A DNA stretch of 64,000 nucleotides from Bacillus sp. SLBN-46 (GCF_031453555.1 NZ_JAVIZM010000001.1:4037001-4101000); one strand, 5' to 3'. Counted from the first letter of the stretch, positions 1-11,297 are shown. Program-made: numbers and translations. Notes: generated by a model from the letters alone, not told the origin.

Positions 1-528
1 CTTTGAAACTGAATTTCTATTTGCAGCTAAGGTGTAGATAAAAGATAAGTCTTCTGTGTTGCTCCCATCTAATTTCTTTATTCTCGATGGGTTCGTAGGT
101 TCAAAATCGTAGTTCGTTGAAAACTGAATTTCATCCATAGCCTTGAACCCAAACTTAGGATAGAAATCCAACACCGTCTGATTGGCAAACAAATAGACAA
201 GGTCGACATTTTTAAAATCTTCTAATACAATCTCCATAAGTTTTCTCGATAACCCTTGATTTCGATAATCTGGATGTGTCATAACCGTTCCGATTTGTAT
301 GGCTCGCTTACTCTCACCTTCAATCACCAAGTTTAGAAGATTAACCGAGACATTCGCAACTACTTTACCTTGATCAATAAAGGAGTATGGCTGATATTTT
401 TCTGTCCAGTATCCATGTTGATACCACGTTTCAAATTCAATTCCAAATGTATCTAAGGCCAGCTCATTAAAGCTTCCCCTTAACGCTTCATTCTCTTTAT
501 ATCCCTTTTCAAATTTTAAGACTTCCAT
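1..528 (-). CDS. GNAT family N-acetyltransferase, 3' part beyond window
   Basis: The gene starts at an ATG at 528 behind a GGGGGT ribosome binding site and runs off the left edge after 176 codons without a stop. The central part has the GNAT acetyl-CoA binding pattern: a beta strand reading IQIGTVMTHPDYRNQGLSRK, in which the Q/RxxGxS-type loop binds pyrophosphate, followed by a helix and the FYPKFGF strand. The substrate cannot be told from the sequence. It lies downstream of trpB on the same strand, with a terminator between them, so it is probably its own transcript. Only the family is certain. Confidence 0.75.
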   Translation of the reverse strand, partial: MEVLKFEKGYKENEALRGSFNELALDTFGIEFETWYQHGYWTEKYQPYSFIDQGKVVANVSVNLLNLVIEGESKRAIQIGTVMTHPDYRNQGLSRKLMEIVLEDFKNVDLVYLFANQTVLDFYPKFGFKAMDEIQFSTNYDFEPTNPSRIKKLDGSNTEDLSFIYTLAANRNSVSK

Positions 529-546
529 ATGATACCCCCAAAAGAA

Positions 547-577
547 AAGGGCGAGGCATTTTACTCCCCGCCCTTTC
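547..577 (-). terminator. Rho-independent terminator after trpB
   Basis: AAAGGGCG pairs with CGCCCTTT around a short loop, with two further G-C pairs past a bulged A. On the minus strand the hairpin is followed by TTTTCTTTT. It lies between the trpB stop and the next minus-strand gene. Confidence 0.7.
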
Positions 578-581
578 CCGT

Positions 582-1757
582 TTATTTATCTTTTAACATC
601 TTAAATACCTGTTCCACATCTTTATCGCCGCGACCAGATAAGTTTACAATCAACACGTCTTCAGGAGATAAATTTTTTGCCAGTTTAATTGCATAGGCCA
701 CTGCATGGGAGCTTTCTAATGCTGGGATAATCCCTTCCGTTTTACTAAGCAGTTGAAACGCTTCTAACGCCTCTTGTCCCGTAACCGTTACATATTCTGC
801 TCTTCCGCTAGTTTTTAAATGGCTATGTTCAGGTCCGACCCCAGGATAATCTAGTCCAGCAGCGATTGAATACGTTTGTTTCGGCTCTCCCTTTTCATCC
901 AATAGTGTTAAACATTTAAAGCCATGAATGACAGCTGGAACGCCTTCAGTTAGGGTAGGGGCTTCCGCTGGTTCCACTCCAATTAATCGAACAGAGGGTT
1001 CGTCAATATAATGAGCAAATGCACCGATTGCATTACTGCCACCACCTGCACAGGCAACAACCGCTGTTGGCAGTTTCCCTTCTTTTTCAAGTATCTGACG
1101 TTTGGATTCTTCACTAATAATAGATTGGAAGTGTTTCACCATTGATGGGTATGGGTGAGGGCCAACAGCCGAACCCAATAAATAAAAAGTATGTTGATAA
1201 TTTTGGACTAAGTCACCTAATGCTTCATCGACAGCATCCTTTAGGCGCCCCTGGCCTTTTTCAACTGCAACCACTTTTGCGCCTAGTAATTCCATGCGGA
1301 ACACGTTAAGAGCCTGCCGCTCCGTGTCCAGCTTCCCCATATATATGATACATTCCATCCCAAACATCGCACAGGCAGTAGCAGTGGCTACGCCGTGCTG
1401 TCCAGCACCTGTCTCCGCGATAATTCGCTTGGCACCCATCCGTTTGGCTAATAGAATTTGCCCGATGGCATTATTAATTTTATGAGCACCTGTGTGGTTT
1501 AAATCCTCTCTTTTGAGATAGATTTTCGCTCCACCGATTTGTTTTGTTAGATTTTCTGCATAGGTTAACGGGTTTTCTCTGCCAATATACTCTTTAATGT
1601 AATAGTTGAACTCCTCGATGAATTCAGGATCATCCTTATACCGTAAAAATTGCTCCTCTAATTCGTTCATTACCTGCTGTAAATCCTCAGGTATAAAACT
1701 TCCACCAAATTCTCCAAAGTATCCTTTATTTTCTACGCTCGTACTCTTCATTCTCAA
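582..1757 (-). CDS. trpB: Tryptophan synthase beta chain, stand-alone copy
   Basis: This is a PLP enzyme that condenses indole with L-serine to tryptophan. The PLP lysine lies in the HKINNAIGQ motif (about residue 93), followed by [12 protein letters not shown] and the phosphate-binding GGGSNA loop. At about 391 residues it has full TrpB length. A TTG at 1757 sits 5 bases after AAGGAG; an ATG at 1751 is 11 bases away, so the exact start is open. No trpA or other trp gene lies beside it. It is bracketed by its own terminator and an unrelated ABC operon, so it is an orphan trpB that may scavenge indole or serve as a second copy. Assignment to TrpB is strong; its physiological role is inference. 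Confidence 0.9.
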   Translation of the reverse strand: MRMKSTSVENKGYFGEFGGSFIPEDLQQVMNELEEQFLRYKDDPEFIEEFNYYIKEYIGRENPLTYAENLTKQIGGAKIYLKREDLNHTGAHKINNAIGQILLAKRMGAKRIIAETGAGQHGVATATACAMFGMECIIYMGKLDTERQALNVFRMELLGAKVVAVEKGQGRLKDAVDEALGDLVQNYQHTFYLLGSAVGPHPYPSMVKHFQSIISEESKRQILEKEGKLPTAVVACAGGGSNAIGAFAHYIDEPSVRLIGVEPAEAPTLTEGVPAVIHGFKCLTLLDEKGEPKQTYSIAAGLDYPGVGPEHSHLKTSGRAEYVTVTGQEALEAFQLLSKTEGIIPALESSHAVAYAIKLAKNLSPEDVLIVNLSGRGDKDVEQVFKMLKDK

Positions 1758-1865
1758 CTCGACTCCTTCTAAACTATTAATTTGGGAAAGAATACCGAAA
1801 TATTTACTGAATATTCCATGAAATCATTTTAACACACAGCTATAATTCCGCAAATCTATAGCTTT

Positions 1866-1896
1866 TAAAAAAAGCCCGCACACAAAAGTGCAGACT
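1866..1896 (-). terminator. Terminator of the yknWXYZ-type operon
   Basis: On the minus strand AGTCTGCAC pairs with GTGCGGGCT (two G-U pairs) and is followed directly by a run of seven T. It lies 20 bases after the permease stop codon. Confidence 0.7.
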
Positions 1897-1915
1897 TTCT
1901 TTGATGAGGATAACA

Positions 1916-3109
1916 TTATTCATATCTTAATGATTCAATCGGATCAAGCTTCGAGGCCTTGTTTGCTGGAAGCAGTCCAAAAATGATACCTATTACCATC
2001 GAAAACAGCACTCCACCTAATACTACCTGCCAGGAAACTAAGGATGGCCATCCTGCAATGAAGCTTACAATTGTGGCAGTTCCCCAACCAAGAACGATTC
2101 CAAGAATCCCCCCAATAAAGGTTAATGTCATGGATTCAATTAAAAACTGTGTTAACACCTGACCTCGAGTCGCACCTAGAGCCATACGAATACCAATCTC
2201 TCTTGTTCTTTCCGTTACGGATACGAGCATAATATTCATAACTCCGATACCACCAACAAATAGTGAAATCCCGGCAATACTTCCGATGATTAAGGTCATA
2301 ATTTTCGTCACTTGCCCAATTCCTTGAGCGATTTCTTCCATGTTAATGACCTGATAGGATTTTTCTGTATTATGCATCTTATTTAACAGTCTTGAAGCCT
2401 TTTTACCAGCAATCTGCAGCTGTTCAGCAGATGCCGCCTGGAGTGTTACTTGGGTATAATCACTGCTGCCATACATATTTCTCCACGTTTGGAAGGGAAG
2501 GTAAACCTCCATTGACCCAAAAGAAAGAAGTCCAGTAGGCTTTTCTAGTACACCGATGATTTCAATTGGCTGATTGGCGACCATAATGATTTTGCCAACA
2601 GGATTGTCCCCTTTAAAGAGTTCCTCCTGCATTTTGGAGCTAATCACTCCGGCTCTCCTTCCACCGAGAAAATCAGAAGCAGAGAAGTTTCGCCCCTTTG
2701 TTACTTTTAGTTTATTTAACTTTAAAAAGGACTGATTGATCCCAGTTGTAGAAACATCGGCCGTATCCTTTTGAAATCTTGCTAGCGACAATTTTGTGCT
2801 TGATGCTACCACTCTCTTAATCTCTGGGATTTGTTCCAGCGCACGAATATCTTCTTGTTTAAATGGAGCTTGAAGGAACACATTAGGGTTTGCCCTCATT
2901 TCTTCATCAGACGGTTGATAGAACATTTCGATTGTATTTCCTGAGCCAGTAATCTGTGTTTTCAGCATGGCTTCCCCACCCTGCCCAATCGCTACTACAA
3001 TGATGACAGCTGCTACACCGATAATAATTCCTAGCATAGTAAGAATACTTCGCATCTTATGGGCCTTAAGAGAGCTCAATGCCATGATTAGATTTTCCAT
3101 AAAACTCAT
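1916..3109 (-). CDS. yknZ: MacB/YknZ-type ABC transporter permease
   Basis: A 397-residue inner-membrane subunit of a MacB-type exporter. An N-terminal membrane helix (about 17-42) is followed by a large extracytoplasmic MacB-PCD domain. Three C-terminal helices carry the FtsX-like sequence VTERTREIGIRMALGAT and a final LDPIESLRYE. It overlaps the ATPase gene by 4 bases and is third in the order adaptor, ATPase, permease, as in B. subtilis yknXYZ. There the YknWXYZ system protects against the SdpC killing peptide (known). The same role here is inferred from synteny. Confidence 0.85.
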   Translation of the reverse strand: MSFMENLIMALSSLKAHKMRSILTMLGIIIGVAAVIIVVAIGQGGEAMLKTQITGSGNTIEMFYQPSDEEMRANPNVFLQAPFKQEDIRALEQIPEIKRVVASSTKLSLARFQKDTADVSTTGINQSFLKLNKLKVTKGRNFSASDFLGGRRAGVISSKMQEELFKGDNPVGKIIMVANQPIEIIGVLEKPTGLLSFGSMEVYLPFQTWRNMYGSSDYTQVTLQAASAEQLQIAGKKASRLLNKMHNTEKSYQVINMEEIAQGIGQVTKIMTLIIGSIAGISLFVGGIGVMNIMLVSVTERTREIGIRMALGATRGQVLTQFLIESMTLTFIGGILGIVLGWGTATIVSFIAGWPSLVSWQVVLGGVLFSMVIGIIFGLLPANKASKLDPIESLRYE

Positions 3110-3798
3110 TGCAACATCCCCCTATCAATTAGTGTAGGGGATTGGATTAGTCCATCCCTTACCATGATAGTCCTGTTTGCATATTGAGCAACTTCAGATT
3201 CATGTGTGACCACAACTACCGTTACGCCTTCCTCATTTAGCTTACTAAACTGATCCATGATGTCAATGCTTGTTTTTGAATCAAGTGCCCCTGTCGGTTC
3301 ATCTGCTAAAATTAGCTTTGGCTGGTTAACAATCGCTCTCGCAATCGCCACGCGTTGCTTTTGTCCCCCAGATAGTGCATTTGGAAGGTGGTTCATACGG
3401 TCTGACAGGCCTACTTTAATCAATGCCTCTTCCGCGCGAGCTTGCCGTTCTTTTTTTGAAATTCCGGCATAGATCATCGGGAGTTCGACATTTTTTAAAG
3501 CGGACAATCGAGGCAGGAGATGGAACTGTTGAAAAACGAAGCCGATGGACTGATTTCTTACTCTAGCTAACTCCTTATCGTTATAGTGTGATACATTTTC
3601 ACCAGCAAGAAAGTACTCACCCTCTGTGGGCTTATCCAAACAGCCAATAATATTCATTAATGTGGATTTTCCCGAACCGGATGGACCCATAATCGCAACA
3701 AATTCACCTGACTCAATCGTCAGACTGATTCCGTTTAATACATGTACATTCTCTTTCCCTAGCATAAACGATCGTGTGATATTTTCTAAGCGAATCAT
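3106..3798 (-). CDS. yknY: ABC transporter ATP-binding protein, YknY/MacB/LolD type
   Basis: A 230-residue ATPase with Walker [10 protein letters not shown] (about 39-47), Q-loop [13 protein letters not shown] signature LSGGQKQR, Walker [13 protein letters not shown] and a switch histidine in VVTHE. The GALD after Walker B and the short length are typical of the MacB/LolD class that energises extracytoplasmic transport. It overlaps both neighbours by 4 bases, so translation is coupled to adaptor and permease. Confidence 0.9.
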   Translation of the reverse strand: MIRLENITRSFMLGKENVHVLNGISLTIESGEFVAIMGPSGSGKSTLMNIIGCLDKPTEGEYFLAGENVSHYNDKELARVRNQSIGFVFQQFHLLPRLSALKNVELPMIYAGISKKERQARAEEALIKVGLSDRMNHLPNALSGGQKQRVAIARAIVNQPKLILADEPTGALDSKTSIDIMDQFSKLNEEGVTVVVVTHESEVAQYANRTIMVRDGLIQSPTLIDRGMLQ

Positions 3799-4922
3799 TT
3801 GACCTTCACTTCCAGCCCATCCTTAAGTTGTTCAGGTCCATTTATGATGACTTTGTCATCCTTTGAAACACCTTCAAGGATTTCAATCTTATCTCCTGAC
3901 GTGATACCTGTTTTCACCTTTTGTTTACGCGCCTTTCCATCCTTGACAACATACACATATGGCTGATCTCCATCATCATGTAAGGAAGCTACTGGAAGAA
4001 CCATGGCCATCTTTTTGTCTGTTTCAATTTCCATAATGACCTGGAACCCTGGTTTTAATGCTTTTGTATCACCCGAGATGTTAACCGTTACAGGATATTG
4101 CACTGCCTGACTGCCGTTTTGAAGACCAGCTTGATTTTGCTGTGGAAGGACACTAATCGTAGTGACTTCTCCCTGCCATTCTTGTTCTGGTACTGCGTCC
4201 GAACGCAAAGTAACTTTTTGTCCACTGCTTACCTTTATAGAATCGTATTCAGATAAGAGTCCAGCAGCAGTTAATCCTTCAAGGTTTCCGATATGTATAA
4301 GGGGCTCAAGATTCGATGCTTCCCTTGTAGATGCGTTTGGGTCTTTCGCTAATAAAACCATTCCATCTATCGTACTCTTAATTTCTAATTCACTTTGACG
4401 TTTACTAAGCAAATCTTTTTGAAGGGAGGCTTGCTTAAGATCAATATTGGCTAATTTTTTTTCCATTTCAAGCTGCTCACGTTCAGGGGCAAGCTGTTTT
4501 TTAGCTTCCTCTTTTCCAACCTGTTCAGCTAATGTTGTTTCTTTTTCCTTAAGCTGTTTTATTTTTTTATCTAGTTGGGTAATTTTTAGATTAGCTGATT
4601 CAATGGCTAATTTATTTTGCTCCCTTTCCAGGTCGAGTTGAGGATTTTGAAATGTGGCCAACACTGTACCTTTTTTAACCGTCTGCCCTTCTTTAACGAG
4701 TAAATCCTTCAATTCGCCTTTTTCTGGTGAAGTATAAACCACTTGTTCCTCTTGCAATTTAACTGTGCCGGGAATCATTAATAAAGAGGATATTTCCTCT
4801 TGTGTCATTTGTGCGGTTTTTACAGAAGGTCCTTTTGCAAAAACCTGACGGTAGACGCTTACTCCAATCATTAAAATGATTAAGCTGACAACACCTATGG
4901 TAATCCATATTTTCTTTTTCAT
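3795..4922 (-). CDS. yknX: Efflux adaptor (membrane fusion) protein, YknX-like
   Basis: A 375-residue HlyD/MFP-family adaptor. One N-terminal membrane anchor (about 4-24) precedes a biotinyl/lipoyl-like half, a long coiled-coil hairpin rich in E, K and Q (about 95-170), the second lipoyl half (IDGMVLLAKD) and a beta-barrel domain. In B. subtilis the homologue bridges YknY/YknZ to the outside. It begins with an ATG 86 bases downstream of the broken yip1 gene and leads the exporter genes proper. Confidence 0.85.
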   Translation of the reverse strand: MKKKIWITIGVVSLIILMIGVSVYRQVFAKGPSVKTAQMTQEEISSLLMIPGTVKLQEEQVVYTSPEKGELKDLLVKEGQTVKKGTVLATFQNPQLDLEREQNKLAIESANLKITQLDKKIKQLKEKETTLAEQVGKEEAKKQLAPEREQLEMEKKLANIDLKQASLQKDLLSKRQSELEIKSTIDGMVLLAKDPNASTREASNLEPLIHIGNLEGLTAAGLLSEYDSIKVSSGQKVTLRSDAVPEQEWQGEVTTISVLPQQNQAGLQNGSQAVQYPVTVNISGDTKALKPGFQVIMEIETDKKMAMVLPVASLHDDGDQPYVYVVKDGKARKQKVKTGITSGDKIEILEGVSKDDKVIINGPEQLKDGLEVKVK

Positions 4923-5008
4923 TTTATGCGGACAAAAGAAGAGTCCCGCTCTTCAAGAGGGGAACTTCCCTTCTCCTGTTCTCCCTTCAATATTTCAAGT
5001 TTTGTAGT

Positions 5009-5678
5009 TTAAAGTTTTGGCGCGCCTTGTAACAAGGTTCCGATTAAACCAAAACCAATCCCGATTAAGAAGAAAATAATTGCAATGGTCCAAGCAAGCC
5101 CCTTTGAGAATTGACCTGTTTTGTGAAGTCCCAAAGCCGTTAAAATTAATGTCCAAATACCGAATACTTCGATTGAGCCTAGGAACCCGGCCTTATCTTG
5201 ATTAAATAATCCTGCTAAACTAGTAACATATATTTCAACGTCCCCACCTATCGCATACCTAATTGCCATATTTAAAATAAGACCAACAGCTCCGATGACC
5301 ATAATAAAAGTATTCATGGAAAATAACTGTTTAAAGGTTACTGATGAACTCGAAATCTTAGCTATCGCCAATTGGATGGCACTGCTAATCAACACACCCA
5401 AAATAGGCGAAATGATCTGTTATTGCTACTGTAATTTTAGTAATGGTTAATACTATTTCTACCTGATCTTCTGGGAGCCCCTGATCAATTAACGTTGAAG
5501 CATCAATGCTAAAAGCCATAAAGACGGTTCCTATTGCATATAGAATACTAACAATCACTAATGGTACCAATATTTTTGGATTTTCTCTTATTCTCTCAAA
5601 CTGTTGCACAGGATTTGTAAACATTCCAAATAAACTTGGTTTCTCTTTTTGTACATTAACCTCATTTTGTAATTCCAT
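5009..5678 (-). pseudogene. yknW: YIP1-family membrane protein (yknW-like), frameshifted
   Basis: Two overlapping reading frames together make one YIP1-domain protein. The first (ATG at 5678 behind GGGGGT) covers the cytoplasmic start and the first helix, then ends in an out-of-frame tail (HFAYFGCVD). The second supplies the remaining helices from ISPILGVLIS onward to APKL. The reading switches frame between about 5395 and 5430. The position directly upstream of yknXYZ matches B. subtilis yknW, whose product assists assembly of the YknWXYZ complex. A one-base indel, real or a sequencing error, explains the break; no programmed slippery heptamer is obvious. Confidence 0.75.
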
Positions 5679-5775
5679 TTTCTAACCCCCTATTTCCACT
5701 TATGTAAAATATTCCTAGTAGGTATACGGCAACCTAGTTAAAAAGTTTCACTTTTTTTCAACAAATTGAGGGCAC

Positions 5776-5805
5776 AAAAAATAGGACGAAGATTTCTTCG
5801 CCCTA
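5776..5805 (-). terminator. Terminator of the aldo/keto reductase gene
   Basis: TAGGACGAAGA pairs with TCTTCGCCCTA (one G-U). On the minus strand it is followed by ATTTTTTG. It lies 16 bases after the stop codon at 5821. Confidence 0.75.
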
Positions 5806-5820
5806 CGTTTTATTTTTTTA

Positions 5821-6741
5821 TTAAGGTACGATATTCCCTGCTGCCTTGTAGATGGAATACCATTCTTCTCGTGTTAATCGGATATCGGATCCTTTACATG
5901 CATCCTTTATCCGCTCTACTTTTGTTGTTCCAAGCACGACTTGAATATTTGCTGGGTGACGTGTGATCCATGCTGTTGCGATAGCCGTATTTGTCACACC
6001 ATATTTTTCAGCAATCGTATCAATTACCTGGTTTAACTCAGGGTACTTTTCAACATCACCTAAAAAGGAGCCTTCAAAGAAGCCATGCTGGTACGGTGAC
6101 CATGCTTGCATCGTAATGTCATGTAGACGGCAATATTCTAAAACACTGCTGTCCCGATTAATCGATTGATCAATATTCATATTCAATGAAATTCCAGAAT
6201 CAATCATTGGGGTGTGCGCAATGCTAAATTGTAGCTGGTTTACCACCAATTTATATGGAATGTATTTCTGCAACAGTTCTATTTGGGCTGGATTATGGTT
6301 CGATACACCAAAGTACTTTACTTTTCCGTTCGTATGGAGTTCTTCAAAGGCCTCAGCAACCTCAGCAGGATCCATTAATGGATCTGGACGATGAAGTAGT
6401 AAAATATCGAGGTATTCGGTGTTTAACCTTTTTAAAATCCCGTCAACAGACGAAATAATATACTCTTTTGAGAAATCAAAAAAACCAGAACGAATCCCGC
6501 ATTTACTTTGGATAATCATCTTTTCACGTATGCTTGGATTCATTTGAATCGCTTCTGAAAAGATCTCCTCACTTTTTCCTTTACCATAGATGTCTGCATG
6601 ATCGAAGAAATTAATCCCTTCGTCCATTGCAGTACGAATTAAGTTTTCAGCCTCAGACAAAGACAGCTGAGGTAAGCGCATATTTCCCATTATGATATTG
6701 GAAGATTTTATATCGGTATTGGCAATGTTTATGTATTTCAC
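5821..6741 (-). CDS. Aldo/keto reductase
   Basis: A 306-residue NAD(P)H-dependent oxidoreductase of the YdhF type. The catalytic tetrad shows as DHADIYG (Asp and Tyr), IQSKCGI (Lys) and LLHRPD (His), with WSPYQHG and the C-terminal cofactor-binding LGTTKVERI. The start is a GTG at 6741, 8 bases after AGGAGGG. It is monocistronic, with its own terminator. The substrate is not predictable. Confidence 0.85.
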   Translation of the reverse strand: MKYINIANTDIKSSNIIMGNMRLPQLSLSEAENLIRTAMDEGINFFDHADIYGKGKSEEIFSEAIQMNPSIREKMIIQSKCGIRSGFFDFSKEYIISSVDGILKRLNTEYLDILLLHRPDPLMDPAEVAEAFEELHTNGKVKYFGVSNHNPAQIELLQKYIPYKLVVNQLQFSIAHTPMIDSGISLNMNIDQSINRDSSVLEYCRLHDITMQAWSPYQHGFFEGSFLGDVEKYPELNQVIDTIAEKYGVTNTAIATAWITRHPANIQVVLGTTKVERIKDACKGSDIRLTREEWYSIYKAAGNIVP

Positions 6742-6835
6742 GTAAAAGCCCTCCTTTTCCTAATCATTCATTATACTCTAACTATCTTATAATTCCAAAA
6801 GTGAGCATCAATAAATAAAAAAGAAAGCGAAAAAA

Positions 6836-6862
6836 ACAAACAGACCTAAAGGGTCTGTTTGT
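6836..6862 (-). terminator. Terminator of the odhAB operon
   Basis: An 11-base inverted repeat (ACAAACAGACC / GGTCTGTTTGT) with a five-base loop is followed on the minus strand by a run of seven T. It sits about 30 bases past the odhB stop. Confidence 0.85.
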
Positions 6863-6893
6863 AGATGAAGTTTATTGAAATTCTATGAAGCTC

Positions 6894-8150
6894 TTATCCT
6901 TCTAATAATAATGAGTGTGGATCTTCTAACAATTCTTTTACAGTCGCCAGGAAGCTAACTGCCTCTTTTCCGTCCACAATTCGATGATCATATGAAAGTG
7001 CAATATACATCATTGGATGGTTTTCCATTCGTTCACGATCAATCGCTATTGGTCTTGTCTGTATTTTATGCATACCAAGAATCCCCACTTGAGGACTATT
7101 CAAGATAGGTGTTGACATCAACGAACCAAAAACCCCGCCGTTAGTAATTGTAAATGTTCCTCCTTGCAAATCATTAAGAGTAAGGGCATTATCACGAGCT
7201 TTTTTACCAAGATTGCTGATATCTTGTTCGATTTCCGCAAAATTCTTCTGGTTTGCACCGCGTACAACAGGTACGACCAAGCCTTCAGGTGCTGCAACAG
7301 CAATTCCGATGTCATAAAACTTCTTGAGAATCAATTCATCACCTTGAATTTCGGCATTTAACAGAGGAAATTGCTTTAAAGCTGAAACTACGGCTTTAGT
7401 AAAGAACGACATGAACCCAAGACGAACACCATGTTTTTCATAAAAGGCATCTTTTCGTTGACTGCGTAGGTCCATAATAGCCGACATATCGACTTCGTTA
7501 AATGTGGTCAACATTGCTGCTGTGTGTTGAACTTCTACTAAGCGTTTAGCGATAGTTTGACGACGGCGGGACATTTTCACACGTTCCACTGGTTTGTCAA
7601 ATTCTTCATCTATTTGTTGTAACACCGGTTTTTGGCTTGATTTTTCCATTTTTGGTTCTTCTTTTACCACAGGAGGTGTCGGTGTATGTGCTTTTACATC
7701 TTCAGGTCTAATTCTGCCAAGTGGATCCCGGCTGCTTACTTGGGATAAATCGATGCCCATTTCTCTTGCCAATTTTCTTGCCGCTGGTGAAGCGATTGGA
7801 CTTGCGGCTTTTGAAAGTTCAGGCTCAGGTTGTACACTCTGTTGATTTAAAGTTTCTACTTCTGCCGTTTTTTCCGGTGTAGAAGTTGGAGCAGATGGCG
7901 TTGCTCCTGCACTAGTATTTTCTTCGATAATAGCAATTACATCGCCTACTTCAACAATATCGCCAGGTTCTTTTAAAACCTTTGTTACTACACCTGAGTA
8001 TTCGGCATTTAATTCAATATTAACTTTGTCAGTTTCTAGCTCAACAACACTATCACCTTTAGTTACTTTATCACCAATATTAATGAGCCATTGTGCTATT
8101 GTTCCTTCTGTAATGGATTCTGCCAGTTCTGGTACTTTGATTTCAATCAT
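6894..8150 (-). CDS. odhB: Dihydrolipoamide succinyltransferase, E2 of 2-oxoglutarate dehydrogenase
   Basis: A 418-residue E2 that moves the succinyl group from lipoamide to CoA in the TCA cycle. The lipoyl domain carries the modified lysine in ETDKVNIE (Lys42). A Pro/Glu/Thr linker follows (about 85-115). The peripheral subunit-binding domain starts at [14 protein letters not shown], and the CoA-dependent transferase core ends with catalytic SYDHRIVDG. It lies 85 bases downstream of odhA in one transcript, and its hairpin terminator follows. Confidence 0.95.
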   Translation of the reverse strand: MIEIKVPELAESITEGTIAQWLINIGDKVTKGDSVVELETDKVNIELNAEYSGVVTKVLKEPGDIVEVGDVIAIIEENTSAGATPSAPTSTPEKTAEVETLNQQSVQPEPELSKAASPIASPAARKLAREMGIDLSQVSSRDPLGRIRPEDVKAHTPTPPVVKEEPKMEKSSQKPVLQQIDEEFDKPVERVKMSRRRQTIAKRLVEVQHTAAMLTTFNEVDMSAIMDLRSQRKDAFYEKHGVRLGFMSFFTKAVVSALKQFPLLNAEIQGDELILKKFYDIGIAVAAPEGLVVPVVRGANQKNFAEIEQDISNLGKKARDNALTLNDLQGGTFTITNGGVFGSLMSTPILNSPQVGILGMHKIQTRPIAIDRERMENHPMMYIALSYDHRIVDGKEAVSFLATVKELLEDPHSLLLEG

Positions 8151-8235
8151 GTGTGTATCCTCCTAGAAATGATGTTAAATCTTCGATTATGTTAGTCTAC
8201 TCAACTCTAGTATTTTGCGGTTTGTTGATGGATTA

Positions 8236-11130
8236 TTAAAAGTTAAATCGCTTGTTTGATTCTTTAATATCTACTAGACTTCTGTAATTCAAAGCCTGTT
8301 GAATAATACGTTCTTGTTCCTGCTTATGAACGGTTGAATCGCCACCAGCTGTACTTGAACGTTCCTGACGACCGATGTAACCAAATATCAGGCTGTCAGA
8401 AGAAGCAAGTTCAAAAAGAGTTGGGGCGATATAATGCCACACGCCCATATTTTTCGGTTCTTCCTGTACCCACACGATTTCCTTCAGGTTCGGGTAACGC
8501 TTAATGATCGCTTCTACTTTTTCTATTGGAAATGGATACAATTGTTCGATTCGAACGATGTGTATTTCTCCTAAGCTTTGATTTTCTTTCCTTGAGTCGA
8601 TTTCTACAGCCAAATCAATCGCCATCTTACCGGTTGTTAACACTAAACGCTTTACCTTGTCAATCTCTTTTCCAAGCTTCGGCTGTTCCACTACTGTTTG
8701 GAAATGGCCTTCGCATAGGTCAGTCCCAGAAGAAGCGACTAACGGATGACGCAGAAGACTCTTTGGCGTCATAATCACCAATGGACGAACAAACTCTGTT
8801 CCTAAGATGGATGCTTGACGACGTAAAATATGAAAATATTGCGCCGCACTTGTCAGATTGGCAACCGTCCAATTATTTTCAGCTGCTAACTGCAAAAAAC
8901 GTTCAGGACGGGCACTGGAATGCTCAGGACCTTGCCCTTCATAGCCGTGAGGCAACAAGAGAATCATTCCTGATTTTTGCCCCCATTTTGCTCTTGCAGA
9001 TGAAACAAATTGATCATAAAGCGGCTGTGCTGTGTTGGCAAAGTCGCCATATTGTGCTTCCCACATGACAAGGGTTTCAGGAGCAAATACATTGTAACCA
9101 TATTCAAAACCTACAACAGCCGCTTCCGAAAGCGGGCTATTATGAACCGCAAACGATGCTCGAGCTTCGGGAAGATGATGCAGTGGTGAATAGGTTTCAT
9201 TTGTTTCAGAATCGTGGAGCACAATGTGACGTTGGGCAAAGGTTCCGCGCTCAGAATCTTGGCCAGTGAGACGAATTGGCGTACCGTCTTTTAACATCGA
9301 AGCAAATGCCAGCACTTCCGCTACTGCCCATTCTACCTTTCCGTTCTCTTCTAGTGCATTATCACGTCGCTCAAGGATTCGCTTTAATTTTGGATAAACC
9401 TGAAAACCATCCGGCCATTTGAGTAAATCCTTATTTAATTTACGAAGCGTATCAAGTGGCACGCTTGTTTCAAGCGGTGGAATTCCTTTGGAAATTACTC
9501 TCGGAACCTCGATTTCTGCAAAGGGTTCACTCTGCTTCTTCTCTTCAACTTTCTCATACTCAGCCTGCAATTTTTCTTGCACGCTTCGATTGATTTGTTC
9601 AACTTCTTCTTGATTGATTATGCCTTTATTTTGTAATTGATTAGAATACAACGCTCTTACAGTTGGATGCTTCATAATTTTTCTGTAAACCTGTGGCTGG
9701 GTGACCGCTGGATCATCCATTTCATTGTGGCCAAATCGACGGTATCCAACTAAATCAATCATGAAGTCTTTTTGGAACCTATTACGATATTGATAGGCAA
9801 GACGAACTGCCGCTAGACAGGCTTCTGGATCATCTGCATTTACATGGACAATCGGAATCTCAAATCCTTTTGCCAAGTCGCTTGAATATCTCGTCGAACG
9901 AGAATCGTGGCTATCGGTCGTAAAGCCGACCATGTTGTTGGCAATGATATGAATGGTTCCACCTGTTCGATATCCTTTTAACCCACTTAAATTTAAGGTC
10001 TCTGCTACAATTCCCTGACCTGGAAAGGCTGCATCGCCATGAACTAAAATCGCAAACGCCCTATTAACCTCCTGCTTAGGGTAACCGGCATTCTTTCGTT
10101 CTTCTTGGGCGGCTCTTGCAAAACCTTCGACGACCGGATCGACAAATTCCAGATGACTCGGATTATTGGCTAAGGTAATTCGTGTGCGCATCTTACTGGA
10201 GCCTTCCATGAATCGATCGCGTCCTAAATGGTATTTCACATCACCAGTCCAGCCCTCACTAATGTCAACTAAATCTTCTGACGGACCCTGTTGTTTAGCA
10301 GATGAATGTTGAAATTCTGAGAACATCTTGCTGTATGGTTTGTTCAATACATGTGCAAGGACACTTAAACGGCCACGATGCGCCATTCCAATCACAACAT
10401 TACGTGCTCCATCTCCGACCCCTTCGTGTACCGCTTCATTCAGCATAGGTACAAGCATGTCAACGCCTTCAATGGAAAATCTCTTCTGACCGACAAATGT
10501 TTTATGCAAAAATTGTTCGAAACCTTCAACCTCAGTCAAAGACTGTAACAAGTTCGTTTGTTCTTCTTTAGATAAGGATCGATGCAAAGAGCCGGTCTCC
10601 ACCATTTGAGTGAGCCATGCTCGTTCATCCATTTGTTGCACATGGTTAAATTCATAGGCTAGTGTGGAGGTATAAACATCTTTTAAATGGTTCATAGCTT
10701 CCCATGCGGTTTGAATGCCTTCCGGTGACTCTTCCCAAACAAGTTTAACTGGTATCGCTTTCAAATCCTGTTCACTTACACCATATTTTTCAGGAGTAAA
10801 CAATTCTTGATGTTGTAGATTTTCCTCTAATGGGTTCATGTTCGCTGCTAAATGACCATTGAAACGTATTTCATCAAGTAGTTTTACCACTTTTAGTACT
10901 TTTTGTATATTTACGGATTGATTAGATTCGATAGATTCTTTATTTAGGGTCTTTTCATTGTCTCTTAAATCATAAGACAAAGGTGAACCCCATTTAATAA
11001 ATAGTTCTTTTAATTTTGGATCAATGGAGTCTTCTCCGTTCGTATATCGTTCATATTGTTCGATTACATAGCCAAGGTTTGGGCCATTGAATTTTCTCCA
11101 CGGATTTTTTTGGTTATTCTGTACTTCCAT
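8236..11130 (-). CDS. odhA: 2-oxoglutarate dehydrogenase E1 component
   Basis: A 964-residue thiamine-diphosphate enzyme that decarboxylates 2-oxoglutarate and succinylates the E2 lipoamide. Features include the amino-terminal [17 protein letters not shown] segment, the active-site stretch [13 protein letters not shown], the ThDP/Mg motif [10 protein letters not shown]...NNMVGFTT, and a transketolase-like C-terminal half with [11 protein letters not shown] and [14 protein letters not shown]. Length agrees with Bacillus OdhA (about 940). It is first in the odhAB operon and divergent from the LysR gene at 11298, with a 167-bp AT-rich promoter region between. Confidence 0.95.
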   Translation of the reverse strand: MEVQNNQKNPWRKFNGPNLGYVIEQYERYTNGEDSIDPKLKELFIKWGSPLSYDLRDNEKTLNKESIESNQSVNIQKVLKVVKLLDEIRFNGHLAANMNPLEENLQHQELFTPEKYGVSEQDLKAIPVKLVWEESPEGIQTAWEAMNHLKDVYTSTLAYEFNHVQQMDERAWLTQMVETGSLHRSLSKEEQTNLLQSLTEVEGFEQFLHKTFVGQKRFSIEGVDMLVPMLNEAVHEGVGDGARNVVIGMAHRGRLSVLAHVLNKPYSKMFSEFQHSSAKQQGPSEDLVDISEGWTGDVKYHLGRDRFMEGSSKMRTRITLANNPSHLEFVDPVVEGFARAAQEERKNAGYPKQEVNRAFAILVHGDAAFPGQGIVAETLNLSGLKGYRTGGTIHIIANNMVGFTTDSHDSRSTRYSSDLAKGFEIPIVHVNADDPEACLAAVRLAYQYRNRFQKDFMIDLVGYRRFGHNEMDDPAVTQPQVYRKIMKHPTVRALYSNQLQNKGIINQEEVEQINRSVQEKLQAEYEKVEEKKQSEPFAEIEVPRVISKGIPPLETSVPLDTLRKLNKDLLKWPDGFQVYPKLKRILERRDNALEENGKVEWAVAEVLAFASMLKDGTPIRLTGQDSERGTFAQRHIVLHDSETNETYSPLHHLPEARASFAVHNSPLSEAAVVGFEYGYNVFAPETLVMWEAQYGDFANTAQPLYDQFVSSARAKWGQKSGMILLLPHGYEGQGPEHSSARPERFLQLAAENNWTVANLTSAAQYFHILRRQASILGTEFVRPLVIMTPKSLLRHPLVASSGTDLCEGHFQTVVEQPKLGKEIDKVKRLVLTTGKMAIDLAVEIDSRKENQSLGEIHIVRIEQLYPFPIEKVEAIIKRYPNLKEIVWVQEEPKNMGVWHYIAPTLFELASSDSLIFGYIGRQERSSTAGGDSTVHKQEQERIIQQALNYRSLVDIKESNKRFNF

Positions 11131-11297
11131 TCACAATTCCCCCATTGTTGTATTACTTTATATGTCTCGTTTCGGATTATTTAGTGAACTTATAATTAAT
11201 TGCTTATGGTTAAGGATAATGTAATAATTGAAATAAATAAAATGCTAATTTATTATATTAATCTATAAAAAATATTTATATCAGATTAGGTGGAACA

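Noticed and set aside
5385..5430. Programmed frameshift in the YIP1 gene
   Set aside because: No slippery heptamer or stimulatory structure is visible, and neither half alone is a known functional form; an indel is simpler.
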